NCBI GenBank assembly: GCA_964034945.1
Contig: OZ035963.1
Coordinates: forward strand, 39,438,361 to 39,502,360
Direction: 5' to 3'
Length of the DNA: 64,000 nt
From: Chrysopilus asiliformis
Taxonomy: Eukaryota > Arthropoda > Insecta > Diptera > Rhagionidae
Positions 10,625 through 21,046 of the stretch are shown here, piece after piece; position 1 is the stretch's first letter; each line of letters opens with the position of its first letter. The position numbers and the translations under genes are program-made. A model generated the notes under the pieces. It saw only the letters and a list, made by a program, of their open reading frames with translations. It was not told the origin of the DNA and did no database searches.

Positions 10625-10881
10625 ATTATGACATATCTGGTGACCGTCATGGGAATTCTATTATTACATTTGTTCGGAGGTGGTAGATTTGGTCATTATA
10701 TACTGCTTATAGACTTTCGTGCTTCTCGATGACCCTCTCGATGACATTGTTCGACGTGTCATGATGACGTCCTAGTGACTTGCCTCGATGACGTCCTCAT
10801 GACATTGTTCGACGTGTCATGATGACGGCCTAGTGACTTGCCTCGATGACGTCCTCATGACATTGTTCGACGTGTCATGAT

Positions 10882-11534
10882 CAGGGATGTCGTTTTGATA
10901 CAATTGTATCTTTTTGGATACATTTTTTATCAAAAATCGATTTTGGATACAAAGATACTTTTTTTCAGAAAACCCTTTTAATGGATACATTTGATTAAAA
11001 AACTTAACTTCAATGAAATTTTGTTAATTTTTTTTACAATTTGAAACATATGTTAGATATGTGCAGATATGTGCAACACTTTGAACTGTTTTATTTGAAA
11101 GTGGTTTAAGTCCATTTTGAAAAATATTCGAATTCGATTGTAATGAAAATCGCAAAATAATTAAATTCGCATATGTTTGAGAATGGACTTAAACCACTTT
11201 CAAATATAACGGCTCATATATCAATACTGATATATGCAAAGAATAATATACTATACACCTTGGTATTTTAGTTGATTTTCCAAACACCATATTTAATTGG
11301 AGTGACAGGGCTGGCAACTTTTTTTTTTAAACTTTAAAGACGAATTTTTTAGGTTAGGATTAATTTAGATAGCAATTGGATAAGTGACAAGAAAAGAAAG
11401 AAAAGACAATTGGAAAAAAATTTATTAAGTTGAAATTGAGCTTATGTATAATGGAGAGGACACATTGGATACATTTTGGATACTTTTTTGGTAAAAAAGT
11501 GGATACAAAAAATTGGGCCCATGCGACATCCCTG
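10882..11534 (+). mobile_element. hAT MITE, 653 bp
   Basis: Termini CAGGGATGTCG and CGACATCCCTG, with a perfect 8 bp TSD GTCATGAT at 10874-10881 and 11535-11542. It interrupts the left arm of the giant palindrome and has no counterpart in the right arm, so it is younger than the palindrome. Non-coding, A+T-rich. Confidence 0.93.
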
Positions 11535-11684
11535 GTCATGATGACGTCCTAGTGACATGTTGATTATGTCCCAGGGACTTGTCGTGAAATAAAAGATATT
11601 TTCTAATATTTTTTTCTTTTATTTCAAACACTTGTACAAATTAAACATATAATAAAGTAAATTTTAAAACTAAAATCAAACTGC

Positions 11685-12056
11685 TCACGATATTTCCTAT
11701 ATTAAAAGAATTTTAGTTAATGATTCATACTGACAAAACAGTGTTACCTTCTTTCTACTGTTCGCCTTATTTATGCGGTTATGGGCTTTTAAAATAAATT
11801 GTCGTAGCTCTTTCTCGAATGGTGGACTTTCGACATCCTGGCAACAATCTATATTAAGAAAAGTTGAAAACAAAATAATGTTTATAAAAAACTATAACTT
11901 TCGTAAAACTTATCAACGAAAAATAGCCAAATGAGAATAGGGACCGGAAATATGTTGGGTTTTCTATTGTAAATTAAATTTTGAATAATAAATTAATTAT
12001 ACTTACTTTTGTTTAGCGTCAATATTTCCAGGAGGCACAAAAAATTTACGCGTCAT
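11685..12056 (-). pseudogene. Spliced mini-gene inside the palindrome arm
   Basis: On the minus strand three exon-like blocks have good splice sites. They are an ATG at 12056 to a donor GTAAGT at 12006, a block 11848-11748 between TAATATAG and GTAACA, and a third block after TTAATATAG at 11696 that reads to a stop. AATAAA lies about 80 bp downstream. The middle block read in one frame is highly charged (FEKELRQFILKAHNRINKAN) and joins the third block in frame to a stop, but the first block ends in a different phase. The correct first exon is therefore uncertain. A mirrored, diverged copy lies in the right arm near 12573-12945 on the plus strand. No family is recognised. Confidence 0.4.
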
Positions 12057-13316
12057 ACTCGCACAAAATTTGCAAGGAAATGATAAAACATTCTCCTCAA
12101 GTAACAGTACATTAATTTTACCGGTGCACGACCGAAACAAACCCGACTTCCAATCGGTGATTATCGATAATTGTTGAAGATCATACCGACGACACCCTCG
12201 ATGACTCGTCACTGACATGTCATCGAGAGAGTAATTACCTCCGATTAACAGGAATTTTTGAAATCGTACATAATGACACCCCCGATGGCTCGTCAGTGGC
12301 ATGTCATCTAGAGGATGATTTTCGTTCTTTTTTTACTTACCAAACCGCAAAAAAGTGGTTGTGTGGGTTTGTTGCCATGGTTGTGTGGGAAAGTTAGTGA
12401 CAAAAATTTGGCAGGGTCCCTGTCACCCTCGAGTCATCGTCGGTATGATCTTCAACAATTATCGATAATCACCGATTGGAAGTCGGGTTTGTCTCGGTCG
12501 TGCACCGGTAAAATTAATGTACTGTTACTTGAGTAGAATGTTTTATCATTTCCTTGAAAATTTTGTGCGAGTACGATGCGTAAATTTTTTGTGCCTCCCT
12601 TGAAATATTGACGCTAAAAAAAGTAAGTATAATTAATTTATTATTCAAAATTTAATTTACAATAGAAAACCCAACATATTTCCGGTCCCTATTCTCATTT
12701 GGCTATTTTTCGTTGATAAGTTTTACGAAAATTATATTTTTTTATAAACATTTTTTTTGTTTTCAACTTTTCTTAATATAGATTGTTGCCAGGATGTCGA
12801 AAGTCCACCATTCGAGAAAGAGCTACGACAATTTATTTTAAAAGCCCATAACCGCATAAATAAGGCGAACAGTAGAAAGAAGGTAACACTGTTTTGTCAG
12901 TATGAATCATTAATTAAAATTCTTTTAATATAGGAAATATCGTGAGCAGTTTGATTTTAGTTTTAAAATTTACTTTATTATATGTTTAATTTGTACAAGT
13001 GTTTGAAATAAAAGAAAAAAATATTAGAAAATATCTTTTATTTCACGACAAGTCCCTGGGACATAATCAACATGTCACTAGGACGTCATCATAACACGTC
13101 GAATAATGTCATGAGGACGTCATCGAGGCAAGCCACTAGGACGTCATCATGACACGTCGAACAATGTCATCGAGAAGCACGAAAGTTTATAAGCAGTATT
13201 TAATGACCAAATCTACCACCTCCGAACAAATGTCATAAGAGAATTCCCATGACGGTCACCAGATATGTCATAATGACGTCCTCGATGACGCCCTGATGAC
13301 AAATTTGGCAGGGTAT

Positions 13317-13898
13317 TAGTGTGTTTAACCATTGAACCATTTCTGATTCATGGTTTTCTCGACCTTCTAGCAATGAATAATCCTATTGGAATTTCTTGGC
13401 TTATAGGTCTGCAAAAACAAAAAATAATATAACAAAAATATTATATTATTTTTGTGGATGTTTTCACATCCAATTTCCCCCCAGTAATATTAGTGTGTGT
13501 GCAAAATTAAGAAAATTCCAAAAGATATAAAAACTCAAAAAAAAAACTTCAACGCTTCGGCCAAAAACTGAATCCATAAAGCGATTTTTGGCGCCAATCC
13601 ACCTTCTTTTATAAGTTTTCGGGGGTGAATAATTTTAGGTATTTTCCGCGGTATTCAAAAAAACGGAAAAATTTATGATTTGCGTATCGGCAAAACTTTT
13701 AAATCTAATTTGAAACAATAATGTGAATTTGTGTCAGTTGAATCTTTGTGGGCTGAATCGTTCTTTGGAAAATTTGTGAAAAACCGAATAAGAATAGAGG
13801 TCGCTAGTGCCGGTTTTTTTTCCAAGAATTTAACCCAAACTTTCCCAATTAAAAAGCGCGAGTAACTTCCACTAGTCCTTTTGGCAGTTTTTGTATTA
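13317..13898. other. Region without supported features
   Basis: A+T-rich; includes a short AT palindrome near 13425-13455 (AACAAAAATATTATATTATTTTTG). Nothing else is supportable. Confidence 0.5.
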
Positions 13899-14235
13899 CT
13901 TTCTTCTACGAAGTATAATAAAGTACTGTATTCATGAAAAATTTCGACCTCCTTATTTTGCCTAAAAAACATTTCCCGATCACTCCTGAGTCGATTGGAG
14001 TCATATTAAAAAAATGTCTTTCTGTCTGTCAGTCTGTGTACAAGATTTCTCAAAAACTAATAGAGCTAACGCCATGAAATTTTATAGGCATTTTGGGTCC
14101 TGAAATGGGACGATCCTGTCATTGTGACTCAATTATTCCAACAGGCTCTGTCTACTATAGTTGCGATTACCGAGGTCACACTGTACATGGGTTTTCTTAA
14201 CAAAAATTCTTCTTTTCGCCAAATCTTAAAAACTG
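13899..14235 (+). repeat. R1 repeat, truncated copy a
   Basis: Shares ACTTTCTTCTACG, CCCGATCACTCCTGAGTCG and the CTGTCTGTCAGTCTG tract with R1 copies at 21999-22889 and, reversed, 35712-36613. After about 14120 it diverges into another repeat, related to 39080-39400, which continues beyond the solo LTR to about 15270. Confidence 0.7.
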
Positions 14236-14239
14236 GAAC

Positions 14240-15033
14240 TGTTAGGATTCTAATGATCATTCATAATGGTCATTAATAAAAACAATTAAGCTTCATTTCT
14301 TAGATATAATTTAGTCAACTATTTGAAAACAGATGTAATTGGATTTCCTAATTTGATTATGAGCTATTTAAAAAATCGGTCAAATGTCCAAACACGGAAC
14401 GACAGATGTTTAAACACAAGAACTGAAATATGATAACATGAACAATTGTTGTATCATTATCACAATTAAGTCACTCATGCAATCCAGTGAGGCAATCCAA
14501 TGCACCTAGGTTTTTGTTGACACAGCAGAAAGTAGAATTCACGGTCATGAAATGAAATGAAGTGCTGATCGAATATAAAACCATCAGGCTAGGAAAGACC
14601 CTGAAATGTTTTCATAATAAATGAATATGTTTTTAAGAATATCGTAACATTTATGTAAGCGGAAGAATTCAACTTCCGCCTAGAGTAGTTATAAAAGTAA
14701 GTAATTGTAAACTTAAGTAGATTAGTTTTAATAAGTTCTGAAAAAGAGTTGGAGGTTTTAGAGTTGAGGAGTAAAGTTCAGTCTGTAGAGTTCAGTAATA
14801 AGTAAGAATTGAGAAGTCAAGTAATAATCAAACAGTCGGATTCGAGAATGTTGAGAGTTAAGAATTAGTTTAAGAAGAGCAGTTTTTGAAAGTAAAGTTT
14901 TAAAGTCGAGTTTACAAAGCAGAGTTGTAAAAGAAGAGTAAAAGAATTCAAGTGTTAAAATAAAGATATAAAAAAGAAGGATTGAAAGTGTTTTGTTTGT
15001 GTTCCCCATTACCTCCACCAACTACACACCACA
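14240..15033 (+). repeat. Solo LTR, 794 bp
   Basis: Starts TGTTAGGATTC and ends CTACACACCACA, the TG...CA form of LTRs, flanked by a 4 bp direct repeat GAAC (14236-14239, 15034-15037). The paralogous repeat near 39160 reads through the same point uninterrupted (AAAACTATAACAAATTC), which supports the insertion. A TATA-like GAATATAAAACC near 14573 and AATAAA near 14618 sit where an LTR promoter and poly(A) signal would. No internal retrotransposon region remains. A Gypsy-type LTR is most likely, by inference. Confidence 0.75.
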
Positions 15034-15326
15034 GAACGAATTCGGCTAAACTATTTCTAGATTCGGATTCATCGGTATCAAATTACCCTAAAATGATTAA
15101 AATATCCATAAAATTTTTTAGTTTATATGGAATTTTTTCGAAAAATATATATTTTTAGGATTCTCTCAAAAACTAGAGCTAATCTGCCAAACCACTTGCA
15201 GATTCGGAATCAGTAATTATGTTAACTGGATTGTAAAATCTTTCACAGCAAAATAGCTGTTGTGCAGTATTATCTAAGGCCGAATTTAAATGTTTTGTAA
15301 ACAAATCCGCTTAAAAAAACATTAAT

Positions 15327-16194
15327 AGCCTATTATGTAAGTCGTGCGGACTCGTCAGTCCGCAGTGATCGTCAAGTCCATTCCGCAGTGATTTGGTATT
15401 ATGTAAGTCCGCACGCCGTTTGCGGACTAGACTCTCTGCGATCATGTGCGTTGGTTCGCGTTGAACTGTCAAACGTGAGAAAAATTCGTTTCAGTCGTCA
15501 CTGATACTTAAAGATTTTATTTATTTTTTAAAAATATAGCAATGTTTCCAAGTGTAGCACTTTTTTTCTTTAATGATAATAACAGCACTGATATGACAAT
15601 TATAAGAAAATCAATTATAAGAAAATCAAACACATTCTCTTTTTCTCATAACTTCAAAATGTCACTGGAAAAGGTGAGTCCGCAGCCAAATAGATGCGAA
15701 CTTGAAATTGCTTGAAACGCAGGTCGTGCGGACTTACATAATACTAAAACAGTCCGCAGTGGCAGATTTGCCGCAGTACAACAAGTCGCGCGACTTTCAT
15801 AATCATACTAATATATAAAAATGAGTTGGTGTCTGTCTGTCTGTCTGTTCCTCTTTCACACAAAAACGGCTGAACCGATTGACTTGAAATTTGGCATGAG
15901 TGTCTGTAGTTGTTCTGGTTCCAACATAGGCATACGGAAAAGTAGCGCGAGGGGTGGGGGGAGTAAGGGGAGGGGGTAAAGTGATTTCGAAACTTAGTTT
16001 TTGCGCTATGTTACTCTTTCGCGGGGAAATTATTGAACCGATTGGCCTGAAATTTGGCATAGATGTTCGTCTGTGGTCCAGCCCCAACATAGACCCATTA
16101 AAAAGTTTTTAAGTCCTTTCCGGTTTTCTTCGTATTCTAAAACTTAGACAAAAAGCTTAACCCGGCAACGACGGGTATGCAAGCTAGTAGGGCT
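15327..16194 (+). mobile_element. MITE with terminal nested Helitron and mini-exon
   Basis: Left end AGCCTATTATGTAAGTCG; right end, read inward after removing the Helitron, AGCCCTATTATGAAAGTCG. The right TIR is split by the Helitron at 15803-16187 between CATAA and TAGGGCT. Subterminal GTCCGCAGTG motifs repeat at both ends. Near 15659 an ATG starts a five-codon exon (MSLEK) followed by a GTGAGT donor, like other MITEs in the window. Confidence 0.72.
15803..16187 (+). mobile_element. Short non-autonomous Helitron, 385 bp
   Basis: 5' TCATACTAATATATAAAAATG; a CTGTCTGTCTGTC tract; 3' hairpin CCCGGCAACGACGGG followed by CTAG. Flanking A and T match Helitron insertion between A and T. The body carries two diverged copies of a block containing ACCGATTG and TGAAATTTGGCAT. 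Confidence 0.88.
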
Positions 16195-16840
16195 ATAAAA
16201 TTGCTTACATTTTGCTTTAGAAAAATCCTGCGTACCAAAATTTGGAGTAGACCGGCAGCGTCGTTTCAAGTATCATGTCACGATCTCAGCCAATGCAATC
16301 ATTTTTCACTGACGCTGTTGCTGGCAGTCCATTATAATTTAATATAGTACACTTAGTTCTTCATACTACTTTTTTTTAAATGATCAATTTTTGATTCGAT
16401 TAATTGGTTTACTTATAATTATTTGATTCATCGAAAGAGAATAAACGAATATCTTGGCAGAATACGCATGTACAAACCTTACCTTAGAGTTGGGTCTTAT
16501 TTATCCAGTGATTTTCGATCCAATTCAGGCCATACAGAAAAGCAAGCAGACGTTGTACTCCACATTTTTTTCCATATTAAAAACTTCCATAGTAAAAGCA
16601 ATTTTGATTTCAATTAAACTTTTACTCATAAAATTATCGAATTTACAAATATATGTATATCAAAAACCACTATTGGCCAATACGACTTAATCACTTGATT
16701 GGTTGTTCATATAAACTGTACCAGATTTCCTTGTACAAAAGCTGATGTACTGAATTTTGCTTAATACGCACATGCTATTACTTGTTAACAAGCCCGCTAC
16801 TTGTTTATTTTTTATCACCCCATCAAGAAATCAGTGCACG
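16195..16840. other. Region without supported genes
   Basis: Overlapping short ORFs at 16423-16690 have no recognisable domain and no conserved paralogue in the window. Confidence 0.45.
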
Positions 16841-17060
16841 AATCATGTATTCCGACGCGTCTCTGTCTTTCGACTTCGACGCAGCTTTTAGCTCTTGACT
16901 TCGCCATATTTGCAGCTTGAAATTTCGCGGAATCGTCACTATGAATCGAAAGGTGATTCTGACTCTCATTATAGGAAATTTGAAGCTGCTGATATGACGA
17001 AGTCAAGAGTTAAAAGCTGCGTCGAAGTCGAAAGACAGAGACGCGTCAGAATACATGATT
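16841..17060. repeat. Foldback MITE, 220 bp hairpin
   Basis: AATCATGTATTCCGACGCG at the left returns inverted as CGCGTCAGAATACATGATT at the right; arms of about 85-90 bp with few mismatches. Both strands give mirror-image ORFs (KSCVEVERQRR), which are artefacts of the palindrome. Confidence 0.85.
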
Positions 17061-18840
17061 GGTGCCCTGGATATCTTACCAAAAAATCGATCAACCACTA
17101 AAAATCATTTCATTTTCGAGTTTTTTATACTTTAAAATATCAAAAATAATAAATACTTATTTCAGAGTTCCTGCAACTTCGTTTGTTATACTATGAATTA
17201 ACTAATCGATATTAATATTTTGAGTTTTGAATTCGCATAACTCCTCACTTTTTTAAATTATATTTTATTTATTTTTTGCTTAATAATTTTCCATTACAAT
17301 AATTTAGCTATTCGAATTTAATTTAGGTTTAGTTTTTCAATTCACATATTCACATAAATTATTAGGTTTAAATAGAAATTCTCGTTACGCAAATAAATTA
17401 CAATTTCTCTAACAATTTTATACAAAATAATTTTATATTTTATTACAGCTGAAAGAAAACAACAAAAATAACATAAACTAATTAAAAAATTAATTATCCC
17501 TGCCATGGACATACTTGACGTGAATAAAGTTTACATTTTTTACATTCAATAGTATATCTTTGATCATAAAACCATATTAACAATAATTCGAAAAGTTGAT
17601 TGCGTTAAGCTATTGAGAAATGTGTAACACTAAGAAGGCAATGTTTCCACAGCAGGGGCATAAGCATTTAATTCTGTATTTACGACATATTTTTTGTTAT
17701 TTATTATTTATTTTGTTTATTTTTTTGTTTGTTCTAAATAAGACTGAGCAACTATTTAAACAGACGCTTAAAATACTAAAATAATGTTCTCATATTCGAT
17801 TATCAAGAAAATTATATTTCATCTCAAACAAAGAGAATTACAAATTATTAATAAAATCATATTTCAAATTTTGTTATCCTAATATAATTGTTGTATAAGG
17901 TTCATATTTTTTTTATATAAGAACCGAGTCTATTCTCTCTTGGATATAACAAAACTATAATCTTTAGTTGTCTTGAATTAAATGACTTTTATTCATATAT
18001 CCAAATAAGATGTTTCTGTTTAATTTTACATCATATTTTAGGATTGATAGTAATGACATTAAACTAATAACATAGCTCTTCCAAGAATTGATTGCTTTTT
18101 ACAGAATATCTTCATTTCGTTTTCAACAAGGTATTTCACATTTGATGATAAAATCTGATTTTTCAACAAAAATTTTTATAATTGTTTCCTGGATTTAGTT
18201 TATATTAATCAAATTCAATGATTTAAATAAATATTTTGTACACTGAAATCACTTATAAAATTCCTTAAAAAGTCCTCTATTGTCCTTTATAATATTGTGT
18301 TTCGGTATCAACTTCATGTAGAACATCTTCCCAAGCTGAAAATATATTTTGAAAAATTAAGACATCAACTATTTTAAATCGACACAAAAAGTATATAAAA
18401 ACCGTATTTTTCTAATATTATTCTAAAAATTAGTGAAAGTCAATTGCATTCGGGAAAGGGCTCGTACCCTATACCTATTGCACCATGCTCGGGAAAAAAA
18501 ACCGTAATACTTCTGCAAAAACATCCTTCAACAACTTTAAGAGCATTTCTATAAGAATTTGCTCAACTTAATTCATATTTTCGGCATGTGCATTTCCGTG
18601 CTTTCGCTATCAAAAAGAATTTTTTTAGATCCAGCCAGAAAGGGCGTTTTGAATAAAACCTCCAAATTTTGCTGAGGCCATTTTAGAAACAGGTATAGTG
18701 GTTCGTAAGTTACTCATTTTTGCATGAATTTAACGAATGATTCGAAATTTTTAAACTTTCTAAAAGGTTAGCTCTCACCATTCAAGAAAAAGCGATCTGT
18801 GCAAAATTTTCGGTCAATGGGGCGAGGCGACCCTAATTGA
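17061..18840. other. Long A+T-rich single-copy stretch
   Basis: No ORF above background, no repeat termini and no hairpin that I can support. It is the longest stretch in the left half without recognisable transposon sequence. Confidence 0.5.
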
Positions 18841-18916
18841 CAATGAAGTTCTCACAATAACTTTGGAAATGCTTGAGCTAGAGACAGTATAGTTATGTTT
18901 CTCGTGACAAGGCTAA

Positions 18917-19553
18917 AGGCCCAACTATGATGGACATAAGAACGCATATGTAGCTGCATATGTAATTTCCAGAATAAGAAAGTCAGTGTTAATACCCGCA
19001 ATAGACATGTGTCAAGAGTGTTGCCACTTTCAAACCTTCGTTAAACATTCGTTAAGCATGAATAATTCGATACAAATGGAACTGGCATATGTAAATAGTG
19101 AACATAACCTAAAATTTTTCCAAAAAGGGACTCAAGCAGGACAACAGATAGTCAAAGACTTTTGTGGTCATTCTCGTATGAATAAAAAATTGATCCGGAT
19201 CAATGCTTTTATTTTTAAGAAGGTGACTACGTAGTATCCGTGCGTTTTCCTGTCGCGATTGATTTCTCGTACATCACATGAACGATTCTTTCTGCCGTAT
19301 CCATCCAGTTCATCTTTCAGGTCACTTAATTCTTTTAAGCACTTCACAATTTCAAATATTTCTTTAATTTTTTTCAATTCACTCATTTTTTCCTTCAACT
19401 TTGTCAATTACTATCGAGAAAAATTTAACTTTACTTACATATGTCAGTCTATGCCTATTATGGTTAGCTTTTATGTTGACAGCTATGCATGTCAACATTC
19501 GTTGGGAATTTGACATTTACATATGCGTTCTTATGTCTATCATAGTTAGGCCT
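18917..19553 (-). mobile_element. PIF/Harbinger deletion derivative, copy b
   Basis: Same family as 8444-9077 but opposite orientation. Ends AGGCCCAACTATGATGGAC and GTCTATCATAGTTAGGCCT, with TAA flanks at 18914-18916 and 19554-19556. The interrupted host repeat reads GGCTAAGTTC in relatives (compare GCTAAGTTTG near 23130), which supports TAA as the TSD. Confidence 0.87.
19168..19407 (-). pseudogene. Harbinger transposase N-terminus, frameshifted
   Basis: Begins MSELKKIKEIFEIVKC and reaches the same REINRDRKTHGYYVVTFLK block as copy a. It then leaves the family frame (IKALIRINF in place of VKRLDADQF) through an indel. It lacks the internal stop seen in copy a. The DDE domain is absent. Confidence 0.78.
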
Positions 19554-19835
19554 TAAGTTCCTGAACGGTCAAATTCCTTCCCCCCTCCCCCATATGAAAC
19601 AGTTTTTTGCAATTTTCTCGAAAACGGTGAGTCATATTGAAAAATTTATGAAGATGAAATGTGTTTAGAATATGATTTTGCATAACCATTCTATACATCA
19701 AAATCCAACCACTCCTTTCCTCCTCTCCTATACAAATGGATTTTTTTAAATAAACATTTTGTGTGTCATCATATAGAGTATTTGACGATTGGCCTTAGAA
19801 ATTGTAGCTTTTCTTATGTTTTAGCTATACATTTA

Positions 19836-19880
19836 CTAGCTTGAAAGAACCCGGCGTTGCCCGGGTAGTAATAAATTTTT
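19836..19880 (-). mobile_element. Helitron 3' terminus
   Basis: On the minus strand a near-perfect hairpin, ACCCGGGCAACGCCGGGT, is followed by a short A/T-rich spacer and CTAG at 19836, then T. This is the standard animal Helitron 3' end. Its 5' end may be the terminus at 24501 (minus), which would make a 4.7 kb insertion with R2 nested; not proven. Confidence 0.78.
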
Positions 19881-21046
19881 GAATATGAAAAAATCCTTTT
19901 TTTTCAAAAGTATTTTGATGTATAGAAAAATTATGCAGTAATTATATTTCAAACAATTTTCTGTTCATATTTTTTTTGGTTTGACGCACTGTTTTCAAGA
20001 AAATTGCAAATATTTTTTCCATCTGCTTGGGAGAAAGGGAATAGAGCGAATTCCCTTATTGCCAGACACTTAAGATTTTTGCATTTATGTTGTAACATAT
20101 GTTGAACAACCATAAAATAGTTTCAGAGATAGCTGAGGAGAGGATTGGTCGAAAATTTACCCTGACAGATAACCTATCCAACACTAAAAATTGTATAAAA
20201 ATCCGTTCTGTAGTTTAGTAGATAGCAGGAGAGGGGGCTCGCACCATGTAGAGCGGAGTAGTTTGAGTGGATGAAAATTTATTTTATGATTGACCTGCCC
20301 AACACTGAAAACCGTATTCAAATCCCTTCAATGGTTCAGAAGATAACAGGCGAGGGGGTGAAAGGGGAGCCGATACCGCGACCACACCTAACTATAAATC
20401 GTGGTCATGATACATAGTCTATGTTGGTGCAGTAGTTCTTGAGTTTATACGTTACTCCATCTAACAAATCAAAAAAATTTATAACTCTATCTCACAAATC
20501 AAAAAAAAAACGTTTCCGCACCCCAATAAGTTTGTTGCTGCATTCCAGATTGGGGACCTCCACACTATATGTGTATCAAACCAAACCAATCGCTGGACAC
20601 AAAAATGAACTACACCAGGGTGTTTGGAATGACAAAAGATTTTAATTTTAGCATGTCCGACCGTCTGTCTGCCCGTCTGTCGTCTGTCCGTCTATATATC
20701 CGTGAATATCATAACTTTCGGAAGGATTGAGCTAGAGATTTGAAATATTTTCAGTTGCGTTTCTCGTAAATGGCAATGCTAAGTTCTTGAACTGGCAAAA
20801 TCGGACCATTCCCTTCTCCATATAAATGAAACTTTTTTCGCAATTTTCTCGAAAACGGTGAATCGCATTGACAAATTTATAAAGCTAAAATGTTTTTTAT
20901 AACCGTATGGTGAAACCAAAGGGTATATTAACTTTGCTTTACCGTTTGTAACGCCAAGATCCCGTCATCACACACAAAAATGAATTACACCAGTGTGTTT
21001 AGAATGATAAAAAAAATTGAATTTTCCATGTCCGTCCGTCTGTCTG

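Larger units (their letters stand above)
10625..13316. mobile_element. Giant palindromic (foldback) element
   Basis: The sequence from about 10625 to 12185 returns in inverted orientation from about 12434 to 13290. Excluding a nested hAT MITE, the arms are about 0.85-0.9 kb with a loop of about 250 bp. The outer parts are built of repeated GATGACGTCC / TGTTCGACGTGTCATGATG units. The right end continues to CAAATTTGGCAGGGT at 13316, and a similar GGCAGGGT lies in the loop near 12410, so the structure may be two elements joined head to head. The left tip abuts the E4 copy, and the expected matching left terminus is missing. Confidence 0.75.

Noticed and set aside
16815..17101. Two opposing ORFs with matching KSCVEVERQRR segments
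   Set aside because: Mirror image produced by a 220 bp palindrome.
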